The position numbers and the translations under genes were made by a program. From positions 1-62,707 of the forward strand of contig DXBO01000016.1 in the NCBI GenBank assembly GCA_019116485.1: a DNA stretch of 62,707 nucleotides, read 5' to 3'. This DNA is from Candidatus Gemmiger excrementavium (GTDB lineage Bacteria; Bacillota; Clostridia; Oscillospirales; Ruminococcaceae). The notes beneath the pieces are model-generated. The model searched no databases, was not told the origin of the DNA, and saw only the letters and a list, made by a program, of their open reading frames with translations. This document shows positions 24,955-32,998 of the stretch, one piece after another; position 1 is the stretch's first letter; each line of letters opens with the position of its first letter.

Positions 24955-26523
24955 TTGAAACAGTGGCTTAAAGACGCGGTCTTTTACGAAATCTATCCCC
25001 AGAGTTTTTACGATACCAACGGTGACGGCATCGGGGATATCCCCGGCATCACGGCCAAGCTGGATTATATCCGGGACCTGGGCTGCAACGCCCTGTGGAT
25101 CAACCCCTGCTTTGACTCGCCGTTCAAAGACGCGGGCTACGATGTGCGGGATTATAAAAAGGTAGCGCCCCGCTACGGCACCAACGAAGACCTGGCCGCC
25201 CTGTTCGCGGCGGCCCACGCCCGCAACATGCATGTACTGCTGGACCTGGTGCCCGGCCACACCAGCGAGGAACACCCCTGGTTCGTGACCAGCAGCCAGG
25301 TGGAGAAAAACGAATATTCCGGCCGTTACATCTGGACTGACCATTGCTTTGCCAGCGCCGACGGCATGCCGTTCATCGGCGGCGAGACGCCCCGCAGCGG
25401 TACTTATGTGCTGAACTTCTTCAAATGCCAGCCGGCGCTGAACTACGGTTACGGCAAGATTCACGAACCCTGGCAGAAACCCACCGACCACCCGGATTGC
25501 CGTGCCACCATCGAGGCCATGAAGGATGTCATGCGGTTCTGGCTGGGGCTGGGCTGTGATGGATTCCGGGTGGACATGGCTGCCAGCCTGGTCAAGAATG
25601 ATACCCGCCATAAAAAATATACCTGTGCCATCTGGCGCGAGATTGCCGACATGCTGGACAGGGAATATCCTCAGGCGGCGATGATCAGCGAGTGGAACGC
25701 GCCCCGACTGGCGCTGAAAAACGGCTTTGACATGGACTTCATGCTCAACGGCACCCACAATGGGTATGACTGGCTCATGCGCTGCTATGACGGCACCATG
25801 GATTCCCGCCCCCACAACATCGGCAAGGCCTATTTCTGCCGGGATTCCGGCACAGGCATCGACAAATTTCTGGATGACTGGCTGCCCAGCTACAAGGCCA
25901 CCCGCAAGGACGGCCTGTACTGTCTGCTTACCTGCAACCACGACACCATCCGCCCGGCGGCGGGGCTTACCACCGATGAACTGCGCATCGCCTACGCTAT
26001 GCTGTTCACCATGCCCGGCGCACCGTTCCTGTACTATGGCGACGAGATCGGCATGCGCTATCTGACCCTGCCCACCAAGGAGGGCGGCTATTTCCGCACC
26101 GGTTCCCGCACCCCCATGCAGTGGGATCCGGGTGAAAACCTGGGCTTTTCTACGGCGTCGCCGGAAGCGCTTTACCTGCCGGTGGACACCGCCCCCGACG
26201 CCCCTACCGTGGCGGCCCAGCAGGCCGACCCCGGCAGCCTGTGGCATACCGTTAAATCGTTGCTGGCTTTCCGCCATGCCCACCGGGAACTGGATTCCGA
26301 CGCGCCGTTCAAGGTGTTGTTTGCCCCCAAGGCAAAAGGGGACTACCGTCCCTTTGCCTGGCAGCGCGGGCGGCTGGTCTGTGCGGTCAACCCGGCAGGG
26401 GCCTCGGCGGAATTGCCCCTTAAGCTGGAAGAGGGGGCCCGGCCACTCTTCGTCATCGGTAAGGCCGAGGTCCGCGGTGATACGCTGGTGCTGGGGGCTC
26501 AGAGTTACGCGATCCTGGCGTAA
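24955..26523 (+). CDS. GH13 alpha-glucosidase (alpha-amylase family)
   Basis: A 522-residue cytosolic GH13 enzyme hydrolysing alpha-glucosidic bonds of malto- or isomalto-oligosaccharides; there is no signal peptide. I chose TTG 24955, seven bases after TTGGAGGG; the ATG at 24928 would leave a leader of only about nine bases. The catalytic set is complete: nucleophile Asp207 in GFRVDMA, acid/base Glu246 in ISEWN, and Asp330 in CNHD. The N-terminus FYEIYPQSFYDTNGDGIGD carries the calcium-like NGDGIGD loop of oligo-1,6-glucosidase/trehalose-synthase subfamilies. The C-terminal beta domain is short. Confidence 0.92.
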   Translation: MKQWLKDAVFYEIYPQSFYDTNGDGIGDIPGITAKLDYIRDLGCNALWINPCFDSPFKDAGYDVRDYKKVAPRYGTNEDLAALFAAAHARNMHVLLDLVPGHTSEEHPWFVTSSQVEKNEYSGRYIWTDHCFASADGMPFIGGETPRSGTYVLNFFKCQPALNYGYGKIHEPWQKPTDHPDCRATIEAMKDVMRFWLGLGCDGFRVDMAASLVKNDTRHKKYTCAIWREIADMLDREYPQAAMISEWNAPRLALKNGFDMDFMLNGTHNGYDWLMRCYDGTMDSRPHNIGKAYFCRDSGTGIDKFLDDWLPSYKATRKDGLYCLLTCNHDTIRPAAGLTTDELRIAYAMLFTMPGAPFLYYGDEIGMRYLTLPTKEGGYFRTGSRTPMQWDPGENLGFSTASPEALYLPVDTAPDAPTVAAQQADPGSLWHTVKSLLAFRHAHRELDSDAPFKVLFAPKAKGDYRPFAWQRGRLVCAVNPAGASAELPLKLEEGARPLFVIGKAEVRGDTLVLGAQSYAILA

Positions 26524-26554
26524 CGGCAGCCCGCGGCAGGGGAGGTGAACCTAC

Positions 26555-27385
26555 ATGGAAGAAGGCTGCTGTGCTACCCGCTATCCTGTTCTGTTTATCC
26601 ACGGCACCGGCTTTCGGGACCGGCAGCGGCTGGGATACTGGGGACGCATTCCCCAGGCGCTGCAAGCCCGCGGCGCCCGGGTGTTTTTTGGCGGGCAGGA
26701 CAGCTGGGCCACGGTAGAGGAGAACGCCGCCCTGCTGAAGCAGCGGCTGGAGGAAGTACTGGCCGAGACCGGTGCGGAAAAAGTACATCTGATCGCCCAC
26801 TCCAAAGGCGGTCTGGAGGCCCGGTATCTGGTGTCCTCTCTGGGCATGGCAGGGCAGGTGGCTTCGGTACAGTTGATCGGAACGCCCAATCGTGGCTCCC
26901 GCACCATGGACCGGCTGTACCGTCTGCCCCGATGGGCTTTCCGCCTGGCTGGCTTTTTTGTCAATGGCTGGTTCCGTTTGCTGGGGGACCGTCATCCTGA
27001 TTTCTGCACCGCCTGTTTTCAGTTTACCACCGCCTGGGCGGAAACCTTCAATGGGGAAAACCCCGATGCCCAAGGCATTCTTTATCGCAGCTATGCGGGG
27101 GTGATGGGGTCCTGCCGCAGCGATGTGTTCATGAGCTGGCAAAATTTCATCATTGGCCTGGTGGAAGGGCCCAACGACGGCCTGGTCACGCTGGAATCCG
27201 CCCTGTGGACGGGGTTTCAGGGGCCTTGGCGCGGCGTAGGAGGCCGTGGGGTATCCCATATGGACCTCATAGACTTCCGGCGCAGGCCGCTGCGCTGGCG
27301 TGGCCGCCGCTGGGACGTGGTGGATGCCTATGTGCAGATGGTGGCGGAACTCAGACAGTGGGAACAGAGCGCGGTCCCCTTGTGA
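26555..27385 (+). CDS. Alpha/beta-hydrolase, lipase-like
   Basis: A 276-residue esterase or triacylglycerol-lipase-like hydrolase. The oxyanion region is PVLFIHGTGFRD and the nucleophile elbow AHSKGG puts Ser83 at the active site. Asp208 (EGPNDGLV) and His235 (GVSHMDLID) complete the triad in the right order, matching bacterial lipase family I.4/PGAP1-like proteins. It has no signal peptide, unlike secreted lipases, so it may act on intracellular esters. It lies 31 bases after the GH13 gene and probably shares its promoter. The substrate is unknown. Confidence 0.85.
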   Translation: MEEGCCATRYPVLFIHGTGFRDRQRLGYWGRIPQALQARGARVFFGGQDSWATVEENAALLKQRLEEVLAETGAEKVHLIAHSKGGLEARYLVSSLGMAGQVASVQLIGTPNRGSRTMDRLYRLPRWAFRLAGFFVNGWFRLLGDRHPDFCTACFQFTTAWAETFNGENPDAQGILYRSYAGVMGSCRSDVFMSWQNFIIGLVEGPNDGLVTLESALWTGFQGPWRGVGGRGVSHMDLIDFRRRPLRWRGRRWDVVDAYVQMVAELRQWEQSAVPL

Positions 27386-27400
27386 TGAATAAGAAAACGC

Positions 27401-27447
27401 AACCCCCGCCGAGGAAAAGGCTATACCTTTTCCCCGGGGGGGGGGTG
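27401..27447. terminator. Hairpin between convergent lipase and nitroreductase genes
   Basis: An inner 8-bp GGAAAAGG/CCTTTTCC stem with loop CTATA, extended by C-rich and G-rich arms. The right arm includes ten consecutive G. A T-rich stretch follows on the minus strand. Confidence 0.7.
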
Positions 27448-27452
27448 GCGTA

Positions 27453-28028
27453 TCAAAGGGTTTTCAGCAATACTTCTTCCAGGGGGCGTTTGGGCACGCA
27501 GTAGTCCCGGGCGTCGTCCAGGTAATATTTGGTATCGCCGTTCCGGGCCGGAACAAGGCGGCTTTGGTGGCTGGGGTAACCCAGTGCTACCATATACCGC
27601 AGCGTTAACCCTTCCGGCAGGGCCAGCAGTTTGGTCAGCGCCGGGCGGTCAATGGAGCCCATCAGGCAGCTGCCCACGCCGTGCCCCCAGGCGGCCGCCG
27701 TCAGGCTGCCCATGGCCAGGCCAACATCGGTATCGCTGCAGCCGGGCAGGCGTTCATCCTGCAGTACTGCAATGAACGCTACCGGCTGCTCCCCGGGTTT
27801 GGGGCACCCCTGCTCCGGCGGCAGGCTGGCGGCCCAGTGCACCAGCGGCTGTACGGCGTTCACCGCTTCGGGGGACTGGACGATCATATATTTCAACGTC
27901 TGCCGGTTGTTGCCGCAGCTGGCAATGCGGGCGGCGTCCACCGCCTCGGTCAGAATCTCCGGTGCCACCGGGCGCTGAGCAAAGCGGCGGTAGGTGCGGC
28001 GGGTGCGCAGAAACTCCATTACTTCCAC
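27453..28028 (-). CDS. Nitroreductase family protein
   Basis: A 191-residue FMN-dependent oxidoreductase of the nitroreductase superfamily. The N-terminal FMN motif is RTRRTYRRFAQRPV and AARIASCGNNRQTLKYMIV contacts the cofactor. The glycine-rich WGHGVGSCLMGSI and the late VALGYPS are further family marks. GTG 28028 is used because AAAAGGAC lies ten bases before it; ATG 28019 is an alternative. Its own promoter overlaps the end of the M15 gene. Physiological substrate unknown; such short members often act in redox housekeeping of anaerobes. Confidence 0.88.
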   Translation of the reverse strand: MEVMEFLRTRRTYRRFAQRPVAPEILTEAVDAARIASCGNNRQTLKYMIVQSPEAVNAVQPLVHWAASLPPEQGCPKPGEQPVAFIAVLQDERLPGCSDTDVGLAMGSLTAAAWGHGVGSCLMGSIDRPALTKLLALPEGLTLRYMVALGYPSHQSRLVPARNGDTKYYLDDARDYCVPKRPLEEVLLKTL

Positions 28029-28057
28029 AGTCGATCACGTCCTTTTACGTTTTTTCC

Positions 28058-28086
28058 ATTATAGCAGTCCAGGGTTCATTTATCAA
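28058..28086 (-). promoter_or_regulatory. Promoter of the nitroreductase gene
   Basis: Minus strand: TTGATA at 28081-28086 and TATAAT at 28058-28063, 17-bp spacer, overlapping the 3' end of the upstream gene. Confidence 0.75.
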
Positions 28087-28765
28087 TGACTGTGGAGGTG
28101 CGCCCGATGCCCACTACCGCTGAGGAAATCCTTTTCCAGCTGGCGCAGCCGCAAATGCCGTCCGCTGTCAGAGAAAAATCTTTTTGCAGGGCTTTCAGCG
28201 CTTTTTCGGTGTTCGTGCCGAAGGAACCATCCAGCGTTTTGGTAGAGTAGCCCAGGGCGTTCAGGGCGTCCTGCAGGATCAGTACATAGGTGTTGCGGCT
28301 GCCCCGGCGTACCGTGGGGTAGCCTGCCGTGGTGTTGGGGCAGGCAGGGGTGCCGTAGCGGCGGTCAAAATGCACCCAGGTGGGCGTCATGGAAAGTGGT
28401 TCCACATATCCCCAGGCACCGGTGTCCACGGCGGTATCATAGATTTTGCGCCGCTGGGTGTTGCCCAGGCTTTGGCCTACATCAAAGGCCACCCCTGCGT
28501 AGTGTTGGCTTGTGGTGCCGTGGCCGCCCTCCCAGATGCGCTTGAAAGCGTATCCCACCGGGATGGCGCTGCCGTAGCTGCGCCGGGTCAGGTTCCATGC
28601 TTCCATGGCAGCCACGGTGGTCCACAGCACGGCAGCCCCGCTGGAACCCCGGAATTCGCCCACTTTCAGGGTGCTGCCGTAGCTGTAGGGCATGGGGTCA
28701 CTCTCGCTGAGCTGATAATGCAGCATTTTGTTGGTATAGGCGTCGTACACAAATACTTTGGCCAT
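28076..28765 (-). CDS. M15-type peptidase with C-terminal peptidoglycan-binding domain
   Basis: A 229-residue protein predicted to cut peptide bridges in peptidoglycan. The N-terminal domain carries the M15 zinc set: His88 and Asp95 in SQHYAGVAFDVG and His132 in TWVHFD. Residues about 155-215 form one PG_binding_1 domain (RNTYVLILQDALNALGYST to ADGICGCASWKRI). There is no signal peptide. It starts four bases after the stop of the SleC-like gene, so the two are co-transcribed and probably act together on the same wall, perhaps spore cortex; that coupling is inference. Confidence 0.82.
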   Translation of the reverse strand: MAKVFVYDAYTNKMLHYQLSESDPMPYSYGSTLKVGEFRGSSGAAVLWTTVAAMEAWNLTRRSYGSAIPVGYAFKRIWEGGHGTTSQHYAGVAFDVGQSLGNTQRRKIYDTAVDTGAWGYVEPLSMTPTWVHFDRRYGTPACPNTTAGYPTVRRGSRNTYVLILQDALNALGYSTKTLDGSFGTNTEKALKALQKDFSLTADGICGCASWKRISSAVVGIGRTSTVIDK

Positions 28766-28768
28766 ACT

Positions 28769-31423
28769 TCAATCCTCCTTTTCAATGGCACGGCAGGTGC
28801 CGCACAGGGCCGCGGTTGCCGTGCGCAGGCTTTGCCAGGTATCGGCATCCACCACACCCAGGGTTTGCAGGCCGGTGGTCAGCTGGTAATTCTCCAGGGC
28901 GTCCTGGGTAGCGGCATCCAGTTCACCGGTTTCCGGGACAAATTCGTAACCCTGGTCTACGGTTGCCAGAAGATTGAGCCAGCGCTGCACCTGCCGTACC
29001 GCCGGACCGGAGCTGCCCAGGGTCAGGGCTGCCGCGGGCCATACGCCTGCCGGTTCCGGTGCGGCGGCGGCCGGGTTTACCTCAGCCAGTGCCAGGGTTG
29101 CTTGACGGAACACCTGCCAGTCGGCGGTGGTCACACTGCCGGTCTCGGCCAGGCCAAAGTACCGCTGGGCACTGCGTACCGCTGTTTCCAGGGTGGCGCC
29201 GTAGGTGGAACTGGGGGCGGCATCGGTCAAAAAGTTGATCTCGGGCAGCCACAGGCTCATAAAGAGCAGTAGCCAGTTCAGCCGCAGTACATCGGGACCG
29301 CGGTCTCCGGGGCGCAGGGTCTGGTTGGGGGCGGGCAGCGTTACGGTGCGCACCACCGGGCCGCTGGTCTCCAGCTGGCGGGCCGCCGCGTACAGGCTCT
29401 GCCAGGTCAGGCGGCCTACTACGCCGTCCACTGTCAGCCCGGTGCGCTCCTGCCAGGCTTTCACGGCCCGGGTGGTAGCGCTGCCGAACACACCGTCCAC
29501 CGCCACAGCGGGAACATCACTGTAATAGGCTGAAAGCCGCCGCAGGTAGTACTGCACTGCCCGCACGGCGGTGCCGCTGCTGCCCTCCCGCACGGTGCCC
29601 GGAAACTGGCCCGGTGCCTCGTCCGGCTCCACAATTTTGTTGGTCACGGCCAGAGCAACCTCGTTGAGTTTGTTCCAGGTGGCACGGCCCACCACGCCGT
29701 CAGCGGTCAGGCCGAACCGGGTCTGGAACGCCGTCACAGCCCGGGTGGTGGCTGTACCGAATACGCCGTCCACCGTTACGGCAGACAATGTGCTGTAGTT
29801 GTCGGCGGCAAGCCGCAGCCAGAACTGTACCAGCCGTACCTCCATGCCGGTGTCGCCCTGGCGCAGCACGGTGCCGGGCCAGGCGGTGCCGCCCAGGTCG
29901 CTCTGCATATCCACCCAGGCGGCATACAGGGCGTCCCAGGTGGTCTGCCCCACAATGCCGTCGGCGGTCAGGCCCTGTTCCTGCTGGAATATTTTTACAG
30001 CACGCTCGGTAGAGGCACCGTACTTGCCGTCCACGGTCAGGTCGGGCAGGGAAGTGTTGAACTGGGCCAGTTCGGACAGCCAGAACTGCACCTGCTCCAC
30101 CGCGCTGCCCGTGGCGCCCCGCCGCAATACGGTGCCGGGCCAGGCTCCGGCGCTCTGGGTTCCGTCGGCAGCCTCCCCCTCGCTGGTCAATTCGGCCAGG
30201 TCCTTGACGCTGACGTAGATATAGCTGATCTTGTACCAGGTGGCTTTGCCCACCAGGCCGTCGGCGGTCAGGCTGAACTGCTGCTGGAATTTTTTGACAC
30301 AACTTTCTGTGGCGGCGTCAAAGGTGCCGGTGACTTCCGGCTTGCCGAAGGAGGGGTAATCTTTGGCGATACGGGACAGCTGCCGCTGGATGACCCGCAC
30401 AGCGGTGCCGGTGGAACCAAGTTTCAGGGTGACCCCCGGCCAGCTGGAAGGAATGGCCGCGATATTGCTGCTGGTGGCCAGCTGTACCCGGTCCCCGTAA
30501 TAATAGCGCAGAATCTGCAGGGCACTTTTGCCTTCGTTGGCTCGGTCCACGGTGCCCCACTGTTTCATGCCGGGGCAGGTGACCGTCTTGCCGTCGCAAT
30601 ACTCGGTGAAGTAGGGTTCCTGATCGCCGGAGCGCCGCACATAGGTATTGAACAGTTCGGCGGTCAGCCGTTCCATCACCGCAAACACCGTGCGCCCGGC
30701 CACATAGGCCTGGTCATATCCCGGCGAGCCGGTAATGTTGAAACTGTACCCCCGGCTGGGATACCATTCGGTCCAGACGCGGTTGAGCGCCAGGCTGATC
30801 TGAGCCAGGATATTGGCGCGCAGGGCTTCTTCCGGCCAGGTGGGATATACTTCACTGGAAGCTACGTTGGCAATATACTCCTGGAATCCTACCGTCACGT
30901 TGCTGACATTGGCCGAAGGTTTGTCCAGGTGCACCGTGATCTTTTTGGGGATTACCACTTCGCTCAGTACCCGGGGCTGCACTTCTTCCGGGGTGGGGCC
31001 GCTGCCGCCGCCCCCTACAAACAGGGGATGGGGCGGTATGGTCACCACCTCCACGTTCTGTTCGTCGCTGCGGGCGTCGGCCAGGGTGGGGCTTCCGGCT
31101 GTATCATCGGGCAAAAATTCCAGCCGGGCCACCGTCCGCTGACCGGCGAACACCTGCACGCCGTCCACGACCTGGGGCAGCCAGCCGTCTGCTTCGGCGG
31201 TCAGCCGATACACGGTGTAGGGGCGCACGGTACGGTTGTCCGGGTCCAGGCTGTAGGCGGGGTCCGGGGCCTCCAGGGCCAGCGGTGCGGTGGCACCCGC
31301 GTTGTCGGTGGTCAGCCGTGCCGCCGTGCCGCCTGCTTCATCCTGTACCAGGATGCGTACCCCGGCCAGCGGGGCGGCCTGGGCGGCCACCGACGCATAG
31401 ACGATCAATTCTCCGTTGGGCAT
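28769..31423 (-). CDS. SleC-like protein: SpoIID-type domain plus six peptidoglycan-binding repeats
   Basis: An 884-residue protein; ATG 31423 is preceded by AGGAGG. Residues 1-110 are a beta-sandwich (MPNGELIVYASV). Residues 180-315 are a compact SpoIID/LytB domain: EYIANVASSEVYPTWPEEAL with candidate catalytic Glu191, EYCDGKTVTCP (Cys276, Cys283), KQWG and ILRYYYG. This matches SleC spore-cortex lytic enzymes, which have one or two binding domains. Here about six PG_binding_1 repeats follow (from about 328 to 880), the last two degenerate. No signal peptide, as in SleC. A CATAGCCTG at 31442-31450 (minus) resembles a sporulation sigma-E/K -10, weakly. Confidence 0.8.
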   Translation of the reverse strand: MPNGELIVYASVAAQAAPLAGVRILVQDEAGGTAARLTTDNAGATAPLALEAPDPAYSLDPDNRTVRPYTVYRLTAEADGWLPQVVDGVQVFAGQRTVARLEFLPDDTAGSPTLADARSDEQNVEVVTIPPHPLFVGGGGSGPTPEEVQPRVLSEVVIPKKITVHLDKPSANVSNVTVGFQEYIANVASSEVYPTWPEEALRANILAQISLALNRVWTEWYPSRGYSFNITGSPGYDQAYVAGRTVFAVMERLTAELFNTYVRRSGDQEPYFTEYCDGKTVTCPGMKQWGTVDRANEGKSALQILRYYYGDRVQLATSSNIAAIPSSWPGVTLKLGSTGTAVRVIQRQLSRIAKDYPSFGKPEVTGTFDAATESCVKKFQQQFSLTADGLVGKATWYKISYIYVSVKDLAELTSEGEAADGTQSAGAWPGTVLRRGATGSAVEQVQFWLSELAQFNTSLPDLTVDGKYGASTERAVKIFQQEQGLTADGIVGQTTWDALYAAWVDMQSDLGGTAWPGTVLRQGDTGMEVRLVQFWLRLAADNYSTLSAVTVDGVFGTATTRAVTAFQTRFGLTADGVVGRATWNKLNEVALAVTNKIVEPDEAPGQFPGTVREGSSGTAVRAVQYYLRRLSAYYSDVPAVAVDGVFGSATTRAVKAWQERTGLTVDGVVGRLTWQSLYAAARQLETSGPVVRTVTLPAPNQTLRPGDRGPDVLRLNWLLLFMSLWLPEINFLTDAAPSSTYGATLETAVRSAQRYFGLAETGSVTTADWQVFRQATLALAEVNPAAAAPEPAGVWPAAALTLGSSGPAVRQVQRWLNLLATVDQGYEFVPETGELDAATQDALENYQLTTGLQTLGVVDADTWQSLRTATAALCGTCRAIEKED

Positions 31424-31481
31424 ACAAACACCTCCTGCCCACAGGCTATGCCGGGGCGGGGGATTCGGTGCGAAAGGGCGC

Positions 31482-31523
31482 AAAAAGGCCCGGGGCCGGT
31501 GGAAATTCCACCAGCCCCGGGCT
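31482..31523 (-). terminator. Terminator of the aldolase gene
   Basis: On the minus strand a long stem GCCCGGGGC ... GCCCCGGGC with inner GGTGG/CCACC, followed by five T residues. Confidence 0.9.
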
Positions 31524-31544
31524 GTGAGATTTGTTTGGGTAAAA

Positions 31545-32408
31545 TCAGGCCTTGTTGGCAGAGCCGAACAGCTCGATCTTCTCGCGCACGGTAGCCTTGA
31601 TGGCTTCGGCGCCGGGAGCCAGCAGCTTGCGGGGGTCAAAGCCCTTGCCCTGCAGGTCCTTACCGGCTTCGATATACTTGCGGGTGGCGTCGGCAAAGCT
31701 CAGCTGGCACTCGGTGTTCACGTTGATCTTGGACACGCCCAGGCTGATGGCCTTCTTGATCATCTCCTCGGGGATGCCGGTGCCGCCGTGCAGCACCAGA
31801 GGGATGTTGTTGGTAGCGCCGTGAATCTTGTCCAGTGCCTCAAAGTCCAGGCCCTTCCAGTTGGCGGGGTACTTGCCGTGGATGTTGCCGATGCCGGCGG
31901 CCAGGAAGTCGATGCCCAGCCCGGCGATCATGGCGCACTGCGCAGGATCGGCGATTTCGCCCATACCGACGACGCCGTCTTCCTCGCCGCCGATGGAGCC
32001 GACCTCGGCCTCGATGGACAGGCCGTGATCATGGGCCAGGGCGACCAGCTCGGTGGTCTTGGCCACGTTCTCGTCGATGTCGTAGTGGCTGCCGTCAAAC
32101 ATGATGGAGGTGAACCCGGCGGCGACACAGGCCTTGGCGCCTTCGTAGGTGCCGTGATCCAGGTGCAGGGCCACGGGCACCGTGATGCCCAGGCTCTCGT
32201 CCATGGCTTTGACCATGGCGGCCACGGTCTTGAAACCGGTCATATATTTGCCCGCGCCCTCAGACACGCCGAGGATGACGGGGGAATTGAGTTCCTGGGC
32301 GGTCAGCAGGACGCTCTTGGTCCACTCCAGGTTGTTGATGTTGAACTGGCCCACCGCGTAATGACCATCGCGCGCTTTGAGCAGCATATTGGTAGCATTT
32401 ACCAGCAT
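31545..32408 (-). CDS. fba: Class II fructose-1,6-bisphosphate aldolase
   Basis: A 287-residue zinc-dependent aldolase splitting fructose 1,6-bisphosphate to DHAP and glyceraldehyde 3-phosphate in glycolysis. The catalytic and zinc residues are visible in VALHLDHGT, SIEAEVGSIGGEEDG, GIGNIHGKYP and LVLHGGTGIPEEMI, with the phosphate site KINVNTE. ATG 32408 follows GGAGG. The size matches Bacillus FbaA; tagatose-bisphosphate aldolases of the same fold are an alternative, but single-gene context and strong expression signals favour fba. It is monocistronic with its own promoter and terminator. Confidence 0.93.
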   Translation of the reverse strand: MLVNATNMLLKARDGHYAVGQFNINNLEWTKSVLLTAQELNSPVILGVSEGAGKYMTGFKTVAAMVKAMDESLGITVPVALHLDHGTYEGAKACVAAGFTSIMFDGSHYDIDENVAKTTELVALAHDHGLSIEAEVGSIGGEEDGVVGMGEIADPAQCAMIAGLGIDFLAAGIGNIHGKYPANWKGLDFEALDKIHGATNNIPLVLHGGTGIPEEMIKKAISLGVSKINVNTECQLSFADATRKYIEAGKDLQGKGFDPRKLLAPGAEAIKATVREKIELFGSANKA

Positions 32409-32438
32409 ATCACATACCTCCAAAAATTCATCGCAGAT

Positions 32439-32461
32439 GGCACACCGACCCCCGGTGTGCC
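32439..32461 (-). promoter_or_regulatory. 5'-end hairpin of the fba message
   Basis: GGCACACC pairs perfectly with GGTGTGCC around a 7-base loop within the first bases of the predicted transcript. It probably stabilises the message against 5' decay. Confidence 0.55.
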
Positions 32462-32470
32462 GTTGGTTTC

Positions 32471-32499
32471 ATTATACCCTGACTTTGACAAAAAAGCAA
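32471..32499 (-). promoter_or_regulatory. Promoter of fba
   Basis: Minus strand: TTGCTT at 32494-32499 and TATAAT at 32471-32476, 17-bp spacer. Confidence 0.8.
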
Positions 32500-32629
32500 C
32501 AGCTTTTTTCCATCCGGGATATGCACTTTTTGCCCATTGGTCGGGCGGTGCCCGCCCTGACGGTGTTTTTGGTAAATTTACGGGAAAATTCCTGCTTTTT
32601 GTAGGCAAAATCATCGCTTTGCCAGCTTG

Positions 32630-32760
32630 ACAGCGGGGGTTATCCGCCTTGTTATGTGGAAAACTTTTCAACAGCCTGTGCAAAACCCCTGCTGCGGCCT
32701 GAAGGAAAATCCCTGCCTGATGCGGGTTTTCCACTCTTTCCACAGAGTTTTCAACATAGG
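32630..32760. other. Intergenic region with several DnaA-box-like sequences
   Basis: The roughly 590-base gap between fba and rlmB contains TTATCCGCC (32640-32648), TGTGGAAAA (32655-32663, 8 of 9 to the reverse DnaA box), TTTTCCACT (32727-32735) and CTTTCCACA (32736-32744), plus TTTTCAACA at 32665-32673 and 32748-32756. No coding frame with a ribosome site was seen here. The boxes are imperfect. Confidence 0.35.
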
Positions 32761-32897
32761 GGAAGGCGCGGCCCCCATCTACAAACTGTATAACCGGTCA
32801 GGGGGCGGCTTTTGACGGCAATTTTGCACTTTTGGCGCACAAAGGCGGCAAATACCGTGCGGCAGACTGCGAAAGCCCACAAAAACTGCAAAAAAAG

Positions 32898-32927
32898 GTG
32901 ACAAAGCGGCGGGGGATGTGCTATACT
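32898..32927 (+). promoter_or_regulatory. Promoter of rlmB
   Basis: GTGACA at 32898-32903 and TATACT at 32922-32927, 18-bp spacer. Confidence 0.6.
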
Positions 32928-32998
32928 GTAATCTGTATAATCAGCATTCGAAGCAGTAAAGATCATTGCAGGGGCAGACCCCTGACAGGAGGTACCCG

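Noticed and set aside
32630-32760. Chromosomal origin oriC
   Set aside because: Boxes are imperfect, there is no dnaA, dnaN or rpmH nearby, and no strong AT-rich unwinding stretch; kept only as a DnaA-box-like cluster.
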